Source: Chamaesiphon minutus PCC 6605 (GTDB taxonomy: Bacteria > Cyanobacteriota > Cyanobacteriia > Cyanobacteriales > Chamaesiphonaceae). Taken from it: a DNA stretch of 64,000 bases. The DNA is taken from assembly GCF_000317145.1 (NCBI RefSeq), contig NC_019697.1:372001-436000 (forward strand), given 5' to 3'. The notes beneath the pieces are model-generated. The model ran no database searches, had not been told where the DNA came from, and saw only the letters and a list, made by a program, of their open reading frames with translations. Positions 26,138 through 35,066 of this stretch are shown here, piece after piece. A program made the position numbers and the translations under genes. Numbering within the stretch: the first letter of the stretch is position 1; each line of letters starts with the position of its first letter.

Positions 26138-27043
26138 ATGGCTCAGTATAAGCACGACAGGTTTTTTAAGTTCTACGTTCAAGCTTTATATAAAACTAAG
26201 GTTGAAACGCGCAAAGATATCAAAGTGATGAATGACGAAGATTTGGAAATCGATTGTATGTTTGTCGCCCAGTCTGATAAGTTTGGCTGGCAGCAGGAAG
26301 ACTTAGGACTATTAGATCGACTGATGAAAAAGCATCCGACGATAATAGTAGAACACTACAGCGGGTATCTAAATCGCAAAAATCTCAACGTTTCCATCAC
26401 TAGAAAAAATCTCTACTGGGAACCAATGGAAGCAGAATTAATCGAAGCTGCTCGTGTCGAGTTGAAACTGAAAAAATCCGAGCAGTTACCAGCGGATGCG
26501 AAAGCACAAATTGAAGTTCGGGAGCCGTTTACTTGGGTGTTAGCCGTGAATTGTGGCGATAAGTTATTGAATCTATGCGAGGCAAAGCCTTTAACTGAAT
26601 ATGGAGAAGGGGTGTATGAGCTGTCGAAGTTCCTACGGATGGGGATTGTGGTTATCGATCGATTGCCAGAGAGTGAAGATACGTTGTGGTTGAAGATGTT
26701 GGGAGATAAGGATTCGGCGCGTCGGGCATTTAGGGAAATCGAGCAGTTATCGCCACGGCGTCGGGAGAAAAATGATACAATTAATACTAGTCTCAAGTAT
26801 TGTGTCTACTTACGGGGATTGCCTGTAGAAAGTTTGACGGAAGAGGAGCAAGAGTTTATGAGAACGATGGAACAGATTGATGCTTGGCTTGAGGCTGAAA
26901 TTGCTGAAGCTCAAGAGCGAAAACAACAAGAAATTGCTTTCAATTTGTTGCGAAAAAATATTCCTTTAGAAGTTATTTCTGAGACAACAGGAGTATCGAT
27001 CGAGTATTTACAATCCATGCTCTCTAAATTAGAAAATACCTAA
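26138..27043 (+). CDS. Rpn-like / PD-(D/E)XK nuclease-family protein
   Basis: 301 residues. It resembles the cyanobacterial group annotated as Rpn-family or putative-transposase nucleases: an N-terminal H-D-R-F-F-K start, a central possible nuclease core (E-I-D-C-M-F-V and later L-K-L-K-K), a middle block D-T-L-W-L-K-M-L-G-D-K-D-S-A-R-R-A-F near 186-203, S-L-K-Y-C-V-Y-L near 225-232, and a C-terminal coiled coil with a small helix-turn-helix-like end (I-S-E-T-T-G-V-S-I-E-Y-L). Active-site residues are not certain. It starts 35 bp after the ABC gene on the same strand. A truncated relative is found at 50020-50487. Confidence 0.6.
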   Translation: MAQYKHDRFFKFYVQALYKTKVETRKDIKVMNDEDLEIDCMFVAQSDKFGWQQEDLGLLDRLMKKHPTIIVEHYSGYLNRKNLNVSITRKNLYWEPMEAELIEAARVELKLKKSEQLPADAKAQIEVREPFTWVLAVNCGDKLLNLCEAKPLTEYGEGVYELSKFLRMGIVVIDRLPESEDTLWLKMLGDKDSARRAFREIEQLSPRRREKNDTINTSLKYCVYLRGLPVESLTEEEQEFMRTMEQIDAWLEAEIAEAQERKQQEIAFNLLRKNIPLEVISETTGVSIEYLQSMLSKLENT

Positions 27044-27111
27044 ACGATCGATCGAGTCAATAAATAGCGATCGAATGATTCCGATGTACAGAGTAGTTGA
27101 TGATACATTTG

Positions 27112-27489
27112 CTATTCCTTGAACAACATATCTGAAACACTACCATTTTTTAAACAATATCTAAGTTCATCTATTGCTATATTCAAATTATAAATCAAAA
27201 TTTTATCACTAGAGTATTTTTTAGCTAGTGATTCAAAAATGTGTAATAATTCTTTGCTAGGAAACTTGTCTGCTACGTTCTCAAAAAAAGCAACAACATG
27301 AGAAATCATGTTTTTATTATCACATGTCTGTAATAAACTTATTGTTTCTCTCTCATTATCTAATAGTAAGTCTTTTATTTTACTGTAGTAATGAATTGTG
27401 TCTGGATCGTTAACGTGCAGCTTTTCAATACGAGTAATTAATTCATTTATTTTTGATTTGAGTAAGTTGTCAGATTTATGTGTGTTCAT
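27112..27489 (-). CDS. Hypothetical helical protein
   Basis: 125 residues, strongly AT-rich compared with the rest of the window (many AAT/ATT/TTA codons), which suggests recent acquisition. The sequence is predicted to be all helical, with repeated Leu/Ile/Lys heptads (L-L-K-S-K-I-N-E-L-I-T-R-I-E-K-L) and no signal peptide or membrane segment. I do not recognise a family. Such small helical proteins next to nuclease-like genes are sometimes immunity or antitoxin proteins, but nothing here proves it. Start ATG at 27489; it converges on the Rpn-like gene. Confidence 0.55.
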   Translation of the reverse strand: MNTHKSDNLLKSKINELITRIEKLHVNDPDTIHYYSKIKDLLLDNERETISLLQTCDNKNMISHVVAFFENVADKFPSKELLHIFESLAKKYSSDKILIYNLNIAIDELRYCLKNGSVSDMLFKE

Positions 27490-27711
27490 TTATGAAGATT
27501 GACTTCAAGAAGTAGGGTGAGCAAATATATCTCTACAACTAAGTAGATGGGCGTAATTAAATATAAGATATCCCGTAGGGTGGGCATTGCCCACCAGCTA
27601 GGTTTCAGGCATAATCTATTTTATAAATAATTGCACCTAGCTACTTAAACCATAAAACGATCGAATTTGCCCACCATATCGACAAATTGACAGCCCAAAA
27701 TCCAAAATCTC
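27490..27711. repeat. Spacer with a single MITE-family-B end
   Basis: At 27575-27595 one copy of the family B terminal sequence (GTAGGGTGGGCATTGCCCACC) is present, with a degenerate GTAGGGTGAGC at 27512 in the same orientation. Just right of the end, AGCTAGGT and its inverse ACCTAGCT lie about 45 bp apart. No opposite terminal repeat was found, so this is a solo or broken end. No gene in the spacer. Confidence 0.55.
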
Positions 27712-28908
27712 CTACCCCTGATAAACCAATAACGTAAAATTAAACACGCTACCTTTTCCAGGTGCAGATTCGACCCAGATTTGACCGTAATGAGCGCGGA
27801 CGATTTGTTGACAAACTGATAAACCGATCCCATAACCAGATTGTGACAGATCCCGATCGAGTCTGACGCGATCTTGGAAAATTTGTTTTTGCTGCTCGAC
27901 AGGGATGCCTAACCCACTATCGGCAATACTAACTTGAATAGTTTGCGCGGTACGATGGAGCGCGCTGATATGAATTTGGCCGCCAGTTGGTGTATATTTA
28001 CTGGCATTATCTAACAGATTGGAGATCGTTTGGCGCAGTTTATCTACATCGCCATAAACGAAGGGAATATCTTGAGGAATATCGGTAGTGACAACTTGAG
28101 ATTTGAGTTGAAATTGTGGATCTAATTGCGAAACTACTACCGAAATTAGTTCCATCAGATCGAGTTTTTGGGGATGGAGAGCTAAGACTGTGGGTGTTGC
28201 TAATGGTTGTAAAATATCGGTGACCAATCGATCGATCGATTGTAGCTGCGTGCGCGCGCGTTCGATCAGTTTCGCGATCGTGGCTGGCTCCAAAGAATTG
28301 GCGCGATAATCCTGTGGATTATGGATGATTTCTAGCGTACCCAAGGCTAATGCGGCGGCGGTGAGCGGGTTTCGCAGATCGTGAGCCAATACCGACATCG
28401 CGCGATCTTGCAATTTTAATCGATCGAGTAACTGTTCTTTTTCTTGCTTGAGTGTAAAAATCTCATCAGTTAACTTAATCATTTTGCTCACATAGCCCAG
28501 TGAGTCACTTAATTGCAACTGTTGGGTTTTGGGCGCAGGCGAGGCAGAATTTACAGATTCGCCATAATTAGTTAAAATATCATCCGATCCCGAAACTAGT
28601 TCTTCTTGCCACCGTTCCCACCAGTTATCGATCTGATCGATCAAATTGCTACCAGCTAAAATCTGGCGCGGTGTCGGATACAGCTTTAGCAGTGCTGGCG
28701 TGGCAATTACCCGATAGTGCTCTGCTAAATCTGGCTGCTTACCAACATCGACAACTTGTAGCTCGAAAGCATCTTGGGCGTTGAGAATCGCTAACTTGTC
28801 GCGGATTTCCTGATTTTGGACGTAACTAGTCATCCGTTCGTCGAGGAACAGCAAAAGTTGTAATGATTTTGGCAGATTACTAGATGGCAAATAGCGATCG
28901 GTTGACAT
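27712..28908 (-). CDS. sasA: Circadian clock output histidine kinase SasA
   Basis: 398 residues. The N-terminal 105 residues form the KaiB-like thioredoxin-fold domain that competes with KaiB for KaiC (L-Q-L-L-L-F-L-D-E near 16-24, V-I-A-T-P-A-L-L-K-L-Y-P near 67-78). A coiled stretch follows, then the HisKA phosphoacceptor L-A-H-D-L-R-N-P near 173-180, and a HATPase domain (N-box D-N-A-S-K-Y near 297, G-L-G-I-P near 337, G-Y-G-I-G-L near 364). The partner regulator RpaA and the kaiABC genes are not in the window. Length is typical. Start ATG at 28908, next to a dispersed repeat that occupies the leader. Confidence 0.95.
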   Translation of the reverse strand: MSTDRYLPSSNLPKSLQLLLFLDERMTSYVQNQEIRDKLAILNAQDAFELQVVDVGKQPDLAEHYRVIATPALLKLYPTPRQILAGSNLIDQIDNWWERWQEELVSGSDDILTNYGESVNSASPAPKTQQLQLSDSLGYVSKMIKLTDEIFTLKQEKEQLLDRLKLQDRAMSVLAHDLRNPLTAAALALGTLEIIHNPQDYRANSLEPATIAKLIERARTQLQSIDRLVTDILQPLATPTVLALHPQKLDLMELISVVVSQLDPQFQLKSQVVTTDIPQDIPFVYGDVDKLRQTISNLLDNASKYTPTGGQIHISALHRTAQTIQVSIADSGLGIPVEQQKQIFQDRVRLDRDLSQSGYGIGLSVCQQIVRAHYGQIWVESAPGKGSVFNFTLLVYQG

Positions 28909-28911
28909 TCA

Positions 28912-28944
28912 TTCTCGTTGGCGTAGCCTCTCCTATAGAGAATC
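28912..28944. repeat. Small dispersed palindromic repeat, family F
   Basis: TTCTCGTTGGCGTAGCCTC then TCC, with an inverse GAGAATC end: the ATTCTC/GAGAAT arms can pair. Related copies lie at 11974-12003 and 33951-33977, and related cores occur inside genes at 16.1 and 51.7 kb. It lies immediately upstream of the sasA start codon, in its 5' leader. Confidence 0.65.
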
Positions 28945-29114
28945 GAAAGCTAAGTTCGGACATTGGTGGTAGTTTAGATCGAACCCAACCCAAGTATGAA
29001 CCGAATCTTGATTTTTGTTAACAAATAGTTCATATTTTGTAAAAAAATGTAACCAATCGATCGTCAAGAGCGATTACTCACATTAGGGATTGCAGAGCAG
29101 TAGATAGAGATTGT

Positions 29115-29141
29115 GGATTGCGGATTGCGGGTTGCGGATTG
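29115..29141. repeat. Heptamer tandem repeat GGATTGC x4
   Basis: Four near-exact copies of the 7-base unit GGATTGC (one reads GGGTTGC), in the 400-bp gene-free spacer between sasA and the GH57 gene. The rest of the spacer holds short runs such as AACAAGTAACAAATAA and no visible gene. Confidence 0.8.
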
Positions 29142-29311
29142 AGATATTGTTACCCATTACCCATTCACCTATCTACTCCCTCTCTCCCCGTCCCCTCGTC
29201 CCCAACTCCAAATAAATAACAAGTAACAAATAAAAGACAACGCAAAGCTTAAGATAATATTAACGGTAGTGTCTTACTATCTGCCACTCGCTGTCCCCAC
29301 ACGCTATTCCT

Positions 29312-30901
29312 ATGAGTACTCCGCTCGGTTATGTTGCGTTAGTCTTACACGCTCATCTCCCTTTTGTCCGTCACCCTGAGAGCGATTTTGTCCTCGAAGA
29401 AGAATGGCTGTATGAAGCCATTACAGAAACCTATATTCCCCTACTCCACGTTTTTGAGGGATTGAAACGGGACGGAATCGATTTTAAAATCACCATGAGC
29501 ATGACACCGCCATTGGTGTCGATGTTGCGAGATCCCCTACTCCAAGATCGTTATGACGAACATCTGGCTAAGTTAGAAGAACTAGCCCAAAAAGAGGTTG
29601 ACAGCAACGAACACAACGGTCACCTCAAGTACCTCGCCGAGTACTATGTCAAAGAATTTGCTGCCACCCGGAAAACATGGGAACGACACGATCGCGATTT
29701 GATCGGTGCATTTAAAGGATTTTTAGATAGCAACAACCTCGAAATTATTACCTGTGGTGCGACTCACGGTTATTTACCGTTGATGAAGATGTACCCAGAG
29801 GCGGTATGGTCGCAAATTCGCGTCGCGTGCGAACATTATGAAGAAAACTTCGGGCGTGCGCCCAAAGGGATTTGGTTACCAGAATGTGCCTACTACGAAG
29901 GTTTGGAACGGATGCTGGCGGATGCTGGTTTGCGCTACTTCCTCACCGACGGACATGGCATCCTTTATGCGCGTCCCCGTCCTCGCTACGGTAACTACGC
30001 TCCTATCTTTACCGAAACTGGTGTAGCCGCATTCGGACGCGATCACGAGTCCTCACAGCAAGTATGGTCGTCGATGGTGGGTTATCCCGGCGCGCCAGAG
30101 TATCGCGAATTTTATAAAGATTTGGGTTGGGATGCCGATTACGACTACATTAAGCCGTACATCATGCCCAACGGTCAACGGAAGAATATCGGGATTAAAT
30201 ACCACAAGATTACTTCCAAAACTGGTGGCGAAAAGGCTCTCTACGATCCGTATTGGGCAAAGGAAAAAGCCTCAGATCATGCCGCCAACTTTATGTACAA
30301 TCGCCAGCAACAGGTATCTAACCTGGCGGGGATGATGAAACGTCCCCCACTGGTAGTGTCGCCCTACGATGCCGAGTTATTCGGGCATTGGTGGTATGAA
30401 GGCCCTTGGTTCATCGACTTCCTATTCCGCAAATCTTGGTACGATCAGGGTACCTATGGGATGACGCATTTAGCCGATTATCTGCGCGCTCAACCCACTC
30501 AGCAAGTCTGTCGTCCGTCCCAGTCTAGCTGGGGTTATAAAGGTTTCCACGAGTACTGGTTGAATGAAACCAATGCCTGGGTTTATCCTCACCTCCATAA
30601 AGGTGCCGAACGGATGATCGAATTGGCACGGATGGAACCAGAGGACGAATTGCAGTGGCGCGCGCTCAATCAAGCCGCCCGCGAAATCTTACTCGCTCAA
30701 TCTTCCGACTGGGCATTTATCATGCGAACTGGGACGATGGTACCGTATGCAATCCGACGCACGCGATCGCATTTAGTGCGTTTCCACAAACTCTATGACG
30801 ATCTCCAAGAGCGCAAAGTCGATAGTGGCTGGCTGGAAAAGGTAGAAACAATGGATAACATTTTCCCTAGTATCAACTACCGGACTTATCGCCCATTGTA
30901 G
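29312..30901 (+). CDS. GH57 1,4-alpha-glucan branching enzyme
   Basis: 529 residues of glycoside hydrolase family 57, branching-enzyme type, which introduces alpha-1,6 branches into glycogen in the cytoplasm. The N-terminal (beta/alpha)7 barrel begins V-L-H-A-H-L-P-F-V-R-H-P. The nucleophile Glu is in W-L-P-E-C-A-Y near 190, and the acid/base Asp in S-P-Y-D-A-E-L-F-G-H-W-W near 351. The C-terminal part has the DUF1957-type helical domain with Q-S-S-D-W-A-F near 465. Length matches cyanobacterial members of about 525-530 residues. GH57 branching enzymes act beside the GH13 enzyme GlgB in cyanobacteria. Start ATG; monocistronic. Confidence 0.92.
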   Translation: MSTPLGYVALVLHAHLPFVRHPESDFVLEEEWLYEAITETYIPLLHVFEGLKRDGIDFKITMSMTPPLVSMLRDPLLQDRYDEHLAKLEELAQKEVDSNEHNGHLKYLAEYYVKEFAATRKTWERHDRDLIGAFKGFLDSNNLEIITCGATHGYLPLMKMYPEAVWSQIRVACEHYEENFGRAPKGIWLPECAYYEGLERMLADAGLRYFLTDGHGILYARPRPRYGNYAPIFTETGVAAFGRDHESSQQVWSSMVGYPGAPEYREFYKDLGWDADYDYIKPYIMPNGQRKNIGIKYHKITSKTGGEKALYDPYWAKEKASDHAANFMYNRQQQVSNLAGMMKRPPLVVSPYDAELFGHWWYEGPWFIDFLFRKSWYDQGTYGMTHLADYLRAQPTQQVCRPSQSSWGYKGFHEYWLNETNAWVYPHLHKGAERMIELARMEPEDELQWRALNQAAREILLAQSSDWAFIMRTGTMVPYAIRRTRSHLVRFHKLYDDLQERKVDSGWLEKVETMDNIFPSINYRTYRPL

Positions 30902-30902
30902 G

Positions 30903-30937
30903 AATAGTAGATAGTGGATAGTGGATAGTGGATAGTT
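30903..30937. repeat. Heptamer tandem repeat GATAGTG x4
   Basis: Three exact copies of GATAGTG and a fourth GATAGTT start right after the GH57 stop codon. The unit is the inverse complement of the CACTATC heptamer in the 10.3-kb array. The spacer also contains ACTATCCACC fragments near 31062. Confidence 0.8.
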
Positions 30938-31085
30938 ATTTATATGTGGTAAGCACATTATCATCTCTTCCTAACACTATTTCTACAGAGCGATGCTGCG
31001 ATCGGGAACTCCAATCGGATCGCTCCAGAAATTTGCGGAGACACAAGCTCCACTGGCTATTCACTATCCACCATCCACTTAAAAA

Positions 31086-31226
31086 TTAAGGGTTAATTAC
31101 ACCAGAGAAAAGACCGACTAGAATCAGAGTTAGTGGCAGTAAAATTAAAATGCCATTAATGGTAGTACCGATCGAAGGCGTGATGTTATCTGGAGGATTT
31201 AGCTCGGAAGCGTGACTGCTAGCCAT
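31086..31226 (-). CDS. 46-residue single-span membrane protein
   Basis: An ATG-to-TAA frame of 46 codons on the minus strand. The peptide has a polar N-terminus (M-A-S-S-H-A-S-E-L-N-P-P-D-N-I-T-P-S), one strongly hydrophobic helix (about residues 23-44, G-I-L-I-L-L-P-L-T-L-I-L-V-G-L-F), and ends V-I-N-P. Composition and length resemble the small one-helix subunits of photosynthetic and NDH complexes, but I could not match a named one (PsbX, PsaX, PetM and others were considered). No strong Shine-Dalgarno motif; AGGTAA lies about 11 bases upstream. It is the only good coding candidate in the 530-bp spacer. Confidence 0.55.
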   Translation of the reverse strand: MASSHASELNPPDNITPSIGTTINGILILLPLTLILVGLFSGVINP

Positions 31227-31435
31227 AATTGTATGTTACCTGAGAATCTAATGTTTATGCTTTAATATTGGACGATCGACCCGTAATCCACATCGCTCGA
31301 TCGAAAGACACTAGCGATAAAAAGATCTTCCAAAATGAATATCTAATCTGGAAGTGCTAAGAAATATGTAGATTCGATCGCGCTCGCCCACAGCTACACA
31401 TTACTGATACCTGGACTGGAGGAGGATGAGAGAGC

Positions 31436-32266
31436 TTGGCAAATTATGACGAAATTCTCAACTGGTATCAAACATTCACGCCCAATCCAGAGCAACGAAA
31501 AAATTGGTATGGATCTGTTGCCGAAACTTACGATCGAGTACGGCCAAAATACGATCGAGCATTCTTAGCACGCGCACTTGCCGTAGCTGAAGTCCCCCAA
31601 CACGGTCGAATTTTAGAAATAGGCTGCGGCCCAGGTACGGCAACGCGATCGTTAGCACAAATGGGGTATTATGTCGTCGCTCTAGAACCAAGTTTAGAGG
31701 CTTGTGAGATCGCTCGTCAGCATGTAGCCGCATATGCCAATGTCGAAATTATTAATACCAATTTTGAAGAATGGGAGCCGGAAAATCGATCGTTCGATGC
31801 AATTTTGGCAGCAACTTCTTGGCATTGGGTCGCTCCAGACCATAAACACTTAAAAGTAGCATTTGTACTCAAAGATCGCGGCGCGCTTGTATTATTGTGG
31901 AATAGTGCCATGCAGCCACCCAGCCACATTTTCGCGCATTTAGCTGAAGTTATCGAAGGCGATCTGCCTACTTTCGCCACTTTTAAAGACCGAGATACCG
32001 AACTGAGCGAAATTAGAGTCTTTGCCACAATCGCGATCGAGTCGGGACTATTTGTAAATTTAATTGAAGAATATCGATCGCACCAAGTGGATTACTCGAT
32101 CGATGATTATCTGCAACTTTTAACTACTTACTCACCCTGGATCGCGCTAGCCCCAGAGCGGAGGCGAGAACTATTAGAGAGTTTGAGAATTTTACTGGCA
32201 CAAAAATGTGGCGATCTCATTCCACTGGCTTATGTTTCGATTTTTCATGTTGCCAGTAAGAGGTAG
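31436..32266 (+). CDS. Class I SAM-dependent methyltransferase
   Basis: 276 residues. Motif I is L-E-I-G-C-G-P-G-T-A-T-R near 62-73, motif II an acidic L-E-P-S near 87, and motif post-I/III F-D-A-I-L-A-A-T-S-W-H-W-V near 120-132, typical of the Methyltransf_11/25 group with the S-x-H-W-V signature of the TAM/Tmt1-like subfamily. The substrate is unknown. The frame begins with TTG at 31436; GGAGG 10 bases upstream supports it and no ATG precedes the motif in frame. An overlapping ATG at 31426 is out of frame. It lies 80 bp upstream of the sugar-binding protein gene, possibly in the same transcript. Confidence 0.85.
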   Translation: MANYDEILNWYQTFTPNPEQRKNWYGSVAETYDRVRPKYDRAFLARALAVAEVPQHGRILEIGCGPGTATRSLAQMGYYVVALEPSLEACEIARQHVAAYANVEIINTNFEEWEPENRSFDAILAATSWHWVAPDHKHLKVAFVLKDRGALVLLWNSAMQPPSHIFAHLAEVIEGDLPTFATFKDRDTELSEIRVFATIAIESGLFVNLIEEYRSHQVDYSIDDYLQLLTTYSPWIALAPERRRELLESLRILLAQKCGDLIPLAYVSIFHVASKR

Positions 32267-32345
32267 ATGGGTGGATGAGCGAAATGAATCCACGCTAAGA
32301 TCGATAGACAATCGGTGAAGACTGCTGCCGATATCGGAGGATAAT

Positions 32346-33653
32346 ATGCCTCAATATTTCAAGTTACTTGGATTGGTAGCTCCACTGCTACTATCGATCG
32401 GTAGTTGTAGCGGCAAAGCTCCAGCGCGTCAAGGCGTTCTGCGCGTGTGGGCGCATTCTGGGCAAGCTGCCGAGCGACAGGTGCTAGAGCAACAAGTGCG
32501 GCGATTCAATCAGGCTCAAAAGAGCACCACAGTTGAATTAACTTTCGTGCCCGAAGGCTCTTACAACGCGCAAGTGCAGGCGGCAGCTTTATCGAAAGAT
32601 TTGCCAGATGTGCTCGAATTTGACGGGCCATTTATTTATAACTACGTCTGGCAACAAAATCTCGTCCCGATGGATGGGTTGATTTCGGCGTCAGTCAAGC
32701 AAGATTTATTGCCCTCAATTCTCCAGCAAGGTACCTATGGCGGACGCTTGTATTCGATCGGTACTTTTGACTCTGGATTGGGTCTATATGCCCGCCGCAG
32801 CCAGCTTCAAGCCGCTGGGATTAGAATTCCCACCGGGACGCAAGATGCGTGGACTGTAGCCGAATTCGATCGAGCATTGGCAACTTTGGCCGCTAAAGAT
32901 CCCGATAAACAAGTCCTCGATCTCAAGCTCAATTATCGCGGTGAATGGGCGACATACGGCTTCTCACCGATTATTCAGTCAGCAGGAGGAGATTTAATCG
33001 ATCGATCTGACTATCGCACCGCAGCGGGCATCCTCAATAGTCCTGCCGCCGTCGCCGCCATGCAGTCAGTCCAAAATTGGTTTAATAAGGGCTATGTAGA
33101 CCCCAATATCGATGATGCAGCATTTATCAGCGGTCGAGTCGCCCTCTCTTGGGTGGGACACTGGGCGTATAAAGATTACGCCAAAGCCATCGGCACAGAT
33201 TTGGTCGTATTGCCCTTACCCAACTTTGGCCAAGGCTCCAAAACAGCCCAAGGCTCCTGGAATTGGGGCATAACTACCAATTGCCCGAATCGGGAATGCC
33301 AAAAATCGGCGATGAAGTTCCTCGAATTCTTACTCCAACCAGAGGAGGTATTAGCAATGGCAAATGTCAACGGTGCGGTACCTGGCACCAAACGCGCGAT
33401 CGCAAAATCTCAACTCTACGCGCCCAACGGCCCCCTGCGCTTATTTTCAGCCCAACTACTAGCAGGCGCAACCGTCCCGCGTCCGCAAACCCCAGCCTAC
33501 CCAGTAATTACCTCTGCTTTTCAGGAAGCATTTGCCAACATTCGCAACGGTTTACCCGTGAAAATGGCACTAGATAAGGCGGCAACAACGATCGATGTCG
33601 ATCTGCAAGACAACCAAAATTATCCGACTGCGAACTATGGGATGGTCAAATAA
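32346..33653 (+). CDS. Sugar ABC transporter substrate-binding lipoprotein
   Basis: 435 residues of the family 1 extracellular solute-binding proteins (MalE/UgpB-like). A lipoprotein signal peptide ends at S-I-G-S-C, Cys21 being the lipidated residue. The mature protein starts with a Ser/Gly-rich linker, then V-L-R-V-W-A-H-S-G and the usual fold: D-V-L-E-F-D-G-P near 93, Y-G-G-R-L-Y-S-I-G near 132, N-S-P-A-A-V-A-A-M near 230. It presents the sugar to the permease pair encoded at 34008 and 36733 with the ATPase at 37706. The ligand cannot be read from sequence; glucosylglycerol/sucrose- or maltose-type sugars are usual for this group in cyanobacteria. Start ATG, GGAGGATAAT just upstream. Confidence 0.92.
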   Translation: MPQYFKLLGLVAPLLLSIGSCSGKAPARQGVLRVWAHSGQAAERQVLEQQVRRFNQAQKSTTVELTFVPEGSYNAQVQAAALSKDLPDVLEFDGPFIYNYVWQQNLVPMDGLISASVKQDLLPSILQQGTYGGRLYSIGTFDSGLGLYARRSQLQAAGIRIPTGTQDAWTVAEFDRALATLAAKDPDKQVLDLKLNYRGEWATYGFSPIIQSAGGDLIDRSDYRTAAGILNSPAAVAAMQSVQNWFNKGYVDPNIDDAAFISGRVALSWVGHWAYKDYAKAIGTDLVVLPLPNFGQGSKTAQGSWNWGITTNCPNRECQKSAMKFLEFLLQPEEVLAMANVNGAVPGTKRAIAKSQLYAPNGPLRLFSAQLLAGATVPRPQTPAYPVITSAFQEAFANIRNGLPVKMALDKAATTIDVDLQDNQNYPTANYGMVK

Positions 33654-34007
33654 TGCCAAATCCGGTTGGCACACGTCAGCTATCTTGCCCTCACCCCCAG
33701 CCCCTCTCCCAAACTTGGGAGAGGGGAGCCGGAGCCGCAGGATCTGGCGGGGTGAGGGCAAGGGATTTCGATTTCAAAAGAAGGTGTTACCGAGCGGATT
33801 GGGGTCAATCACATTCATAGAGCTAATCTAGCTAACCTCAGCACCGCCACCGATTGAAATGGGAGCTAAATGATAGGACTGATTAACTAGTCCGCGCAGG
33901 CGGACTTTGCATCACCAGCCGAGACTTCAGTCTCCAGGCATTTATTATCCCGTTGGCGTAGCCTCTCCGTTAGAAGCAACTGACGTTAATCTAGCCAGGT
34001 AAAGCAC
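33654..34007. repeat. Repeat-filled spacer inside the sugar ABC locus
   Basis: Holds three different dispersed repeats. At 33685-33764 is a long inverted structure with outer arms TTGCCCTCACCCCCAGC and GGGGTGAGGGCAA and an inner hairpin CCCCTCTCCC/GGGAGAGGGG around 33699-33726. At 33889-33910 is a G-type repeat AGTCCGCGCAGGCGGACTTT. At 33951-33977 is an F-type CGTTGGCGTAGCCTCTCC. The first hairpin could also attenuate transcription between the binding-protein gene and the permease. No gene. Confidence 0.65.
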
Positions 34008-34955
34008 ATGCACAGTAATTCGAGCCACGCAATCCAAAATCCAAAATCCAAAATCCAAAATCCAAAACCAACAAAGGATGATACCCAAACAGCTTTGCTA
34101 ATGGCTGCGCCTGCTTTACTCGGTTTGCTGCTATTCGTTGCGCTGCCATTTTTATTAGCATTAATCATCTCCTTTACCAACCTCCGCCTCGGTTCGCCGC
34201 TACCGCTTCAGTTTTTGGGGTTAGAACAGTATCGCCGCGTGTGGCTAGATCCGAATTTTCGACAGGCGATGTTGAATAACGGCTTGTTTGCGCTGGTAAT
34301 GGTGCCCGTGCAGACAGCATTAGCTCTAGGACTGGCTCTACTCCTAAATCGATCGCTACCTGGAATTGCGATCTTTCGGACGATTTTCTTTATGCCAGTA
34401 GTTTTCCCGATGGCTCTGGTGGCAGTCATCTGGACGATTATTTATGCGCCAGGTGCCAACGGGATGATGAATGCCCTACTCTCATCGGTAACATTCGGGC
34501 TGTGGCAGCCGAGAGACTTTTTAAACGACCCCGCACTAGCCTTACCTGCAATTATGCTGCTATCTTTGTGGCAGGGCGCGGGGTTTCAGATGGTGATTAT
34601 TCTAGCGGGGTTGCAGTCGATTCCGATCGCATTATATGAAGCCGCCGCGATCGATGGTAGTAATAAATGGAATCAGTTTCGATACATCACCGTCCCACAA
34701 CTACGGAATACATTAATCTTTGTGATGTTGGTCACCTCGATTCTATCATTTCGCCTATTCGATCAAATCCAAATCATGACCCAAGGCGGCCCCAATGGAT
34801 CGACGACGACGGTGATGTACGAAGCAGTCAAGGCATCATTCGAGCAGCAAAAAATGGCTAAAGGTGCCGCAATGACGGTGATATTTTTCGCGATCGTGTT
34901 GGTAATTACCACGTTGCAACGGTTTTTAGTACCAGAAGAAAGCTCGATCGATTGA
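34008..34955 (+). CDS. Sugar ABC transporter permease, MalF/UgpA type
   Basis: 315 residues with six predicted transmembrane helices (first near 25-50). The cytoplasmic EAA loop that docks on the ATPase is visible: E-A-A-A-I-D-G-S-N-K-W-N-Q-F near 210-223. The N-terminal 25 residues are hydrophilic and come largely from a heptamer repeat (34031-34065; I-Q-N-P-K-S-K-I-Q-N-P-K), so the native start may be the Met near residue 32 (M-A-A-P-A-L-L-G). It works with the second permease at 36733, but two unrelated genes lie between them. Start ATG at 34008, chosen because an upstream purine-rich GGTAAAGC is present. Confidence 0.92.
   Translation: MHSNSSHAIQNPKSKIQNPKPTKDDTQTALLMAAPALLGLLLFVALPFLLALIISFTNLRLGSPLPLQFLGLEQYRRVWLDPNFRQAMLNNGLFALVMVPVQTALALGLALLLNRSLPGIAIFRTIFFMPVVFPMALVAVIWTIIYAPGANGMMNALLSSVTFGLWQPRDFLNDPALALPAIMLLSLWQGAGFQMVIILAGLQSIPIALYEAAAIDGSNKWNQFRYITVPQLRNTLIFVMLVTSILSFRLFDQIQIMTQGGPNGSTTTVMYEAVKASFEQQKMAKGAAMTVIFFAIVLVITTLQRFLVPEESSID
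34031..34065. repeat. Heptamer tandem repeat AATCCAA x5 inside the permease 5' end
   Basis: Five exact copies of the 7-base unit AATCCAA. Because 7 is not a multiple of 3, the three reading phases give the alternating peptide Q-N-P-K-S-K-I-Q-N-P-K. A shorter run of the same unit is seen near 27698. Confidence 0.85.
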
Positions 34956-35066
34956 ATAACTTCTTTCTTTATTTCCAGATATCACTTCGCATTGGTATGA
35001 GATCGATAAAGTTTCTGTATAATAAGCAATTAGACCTCAATGTAACAATAATTTTTCTAGAATGCT

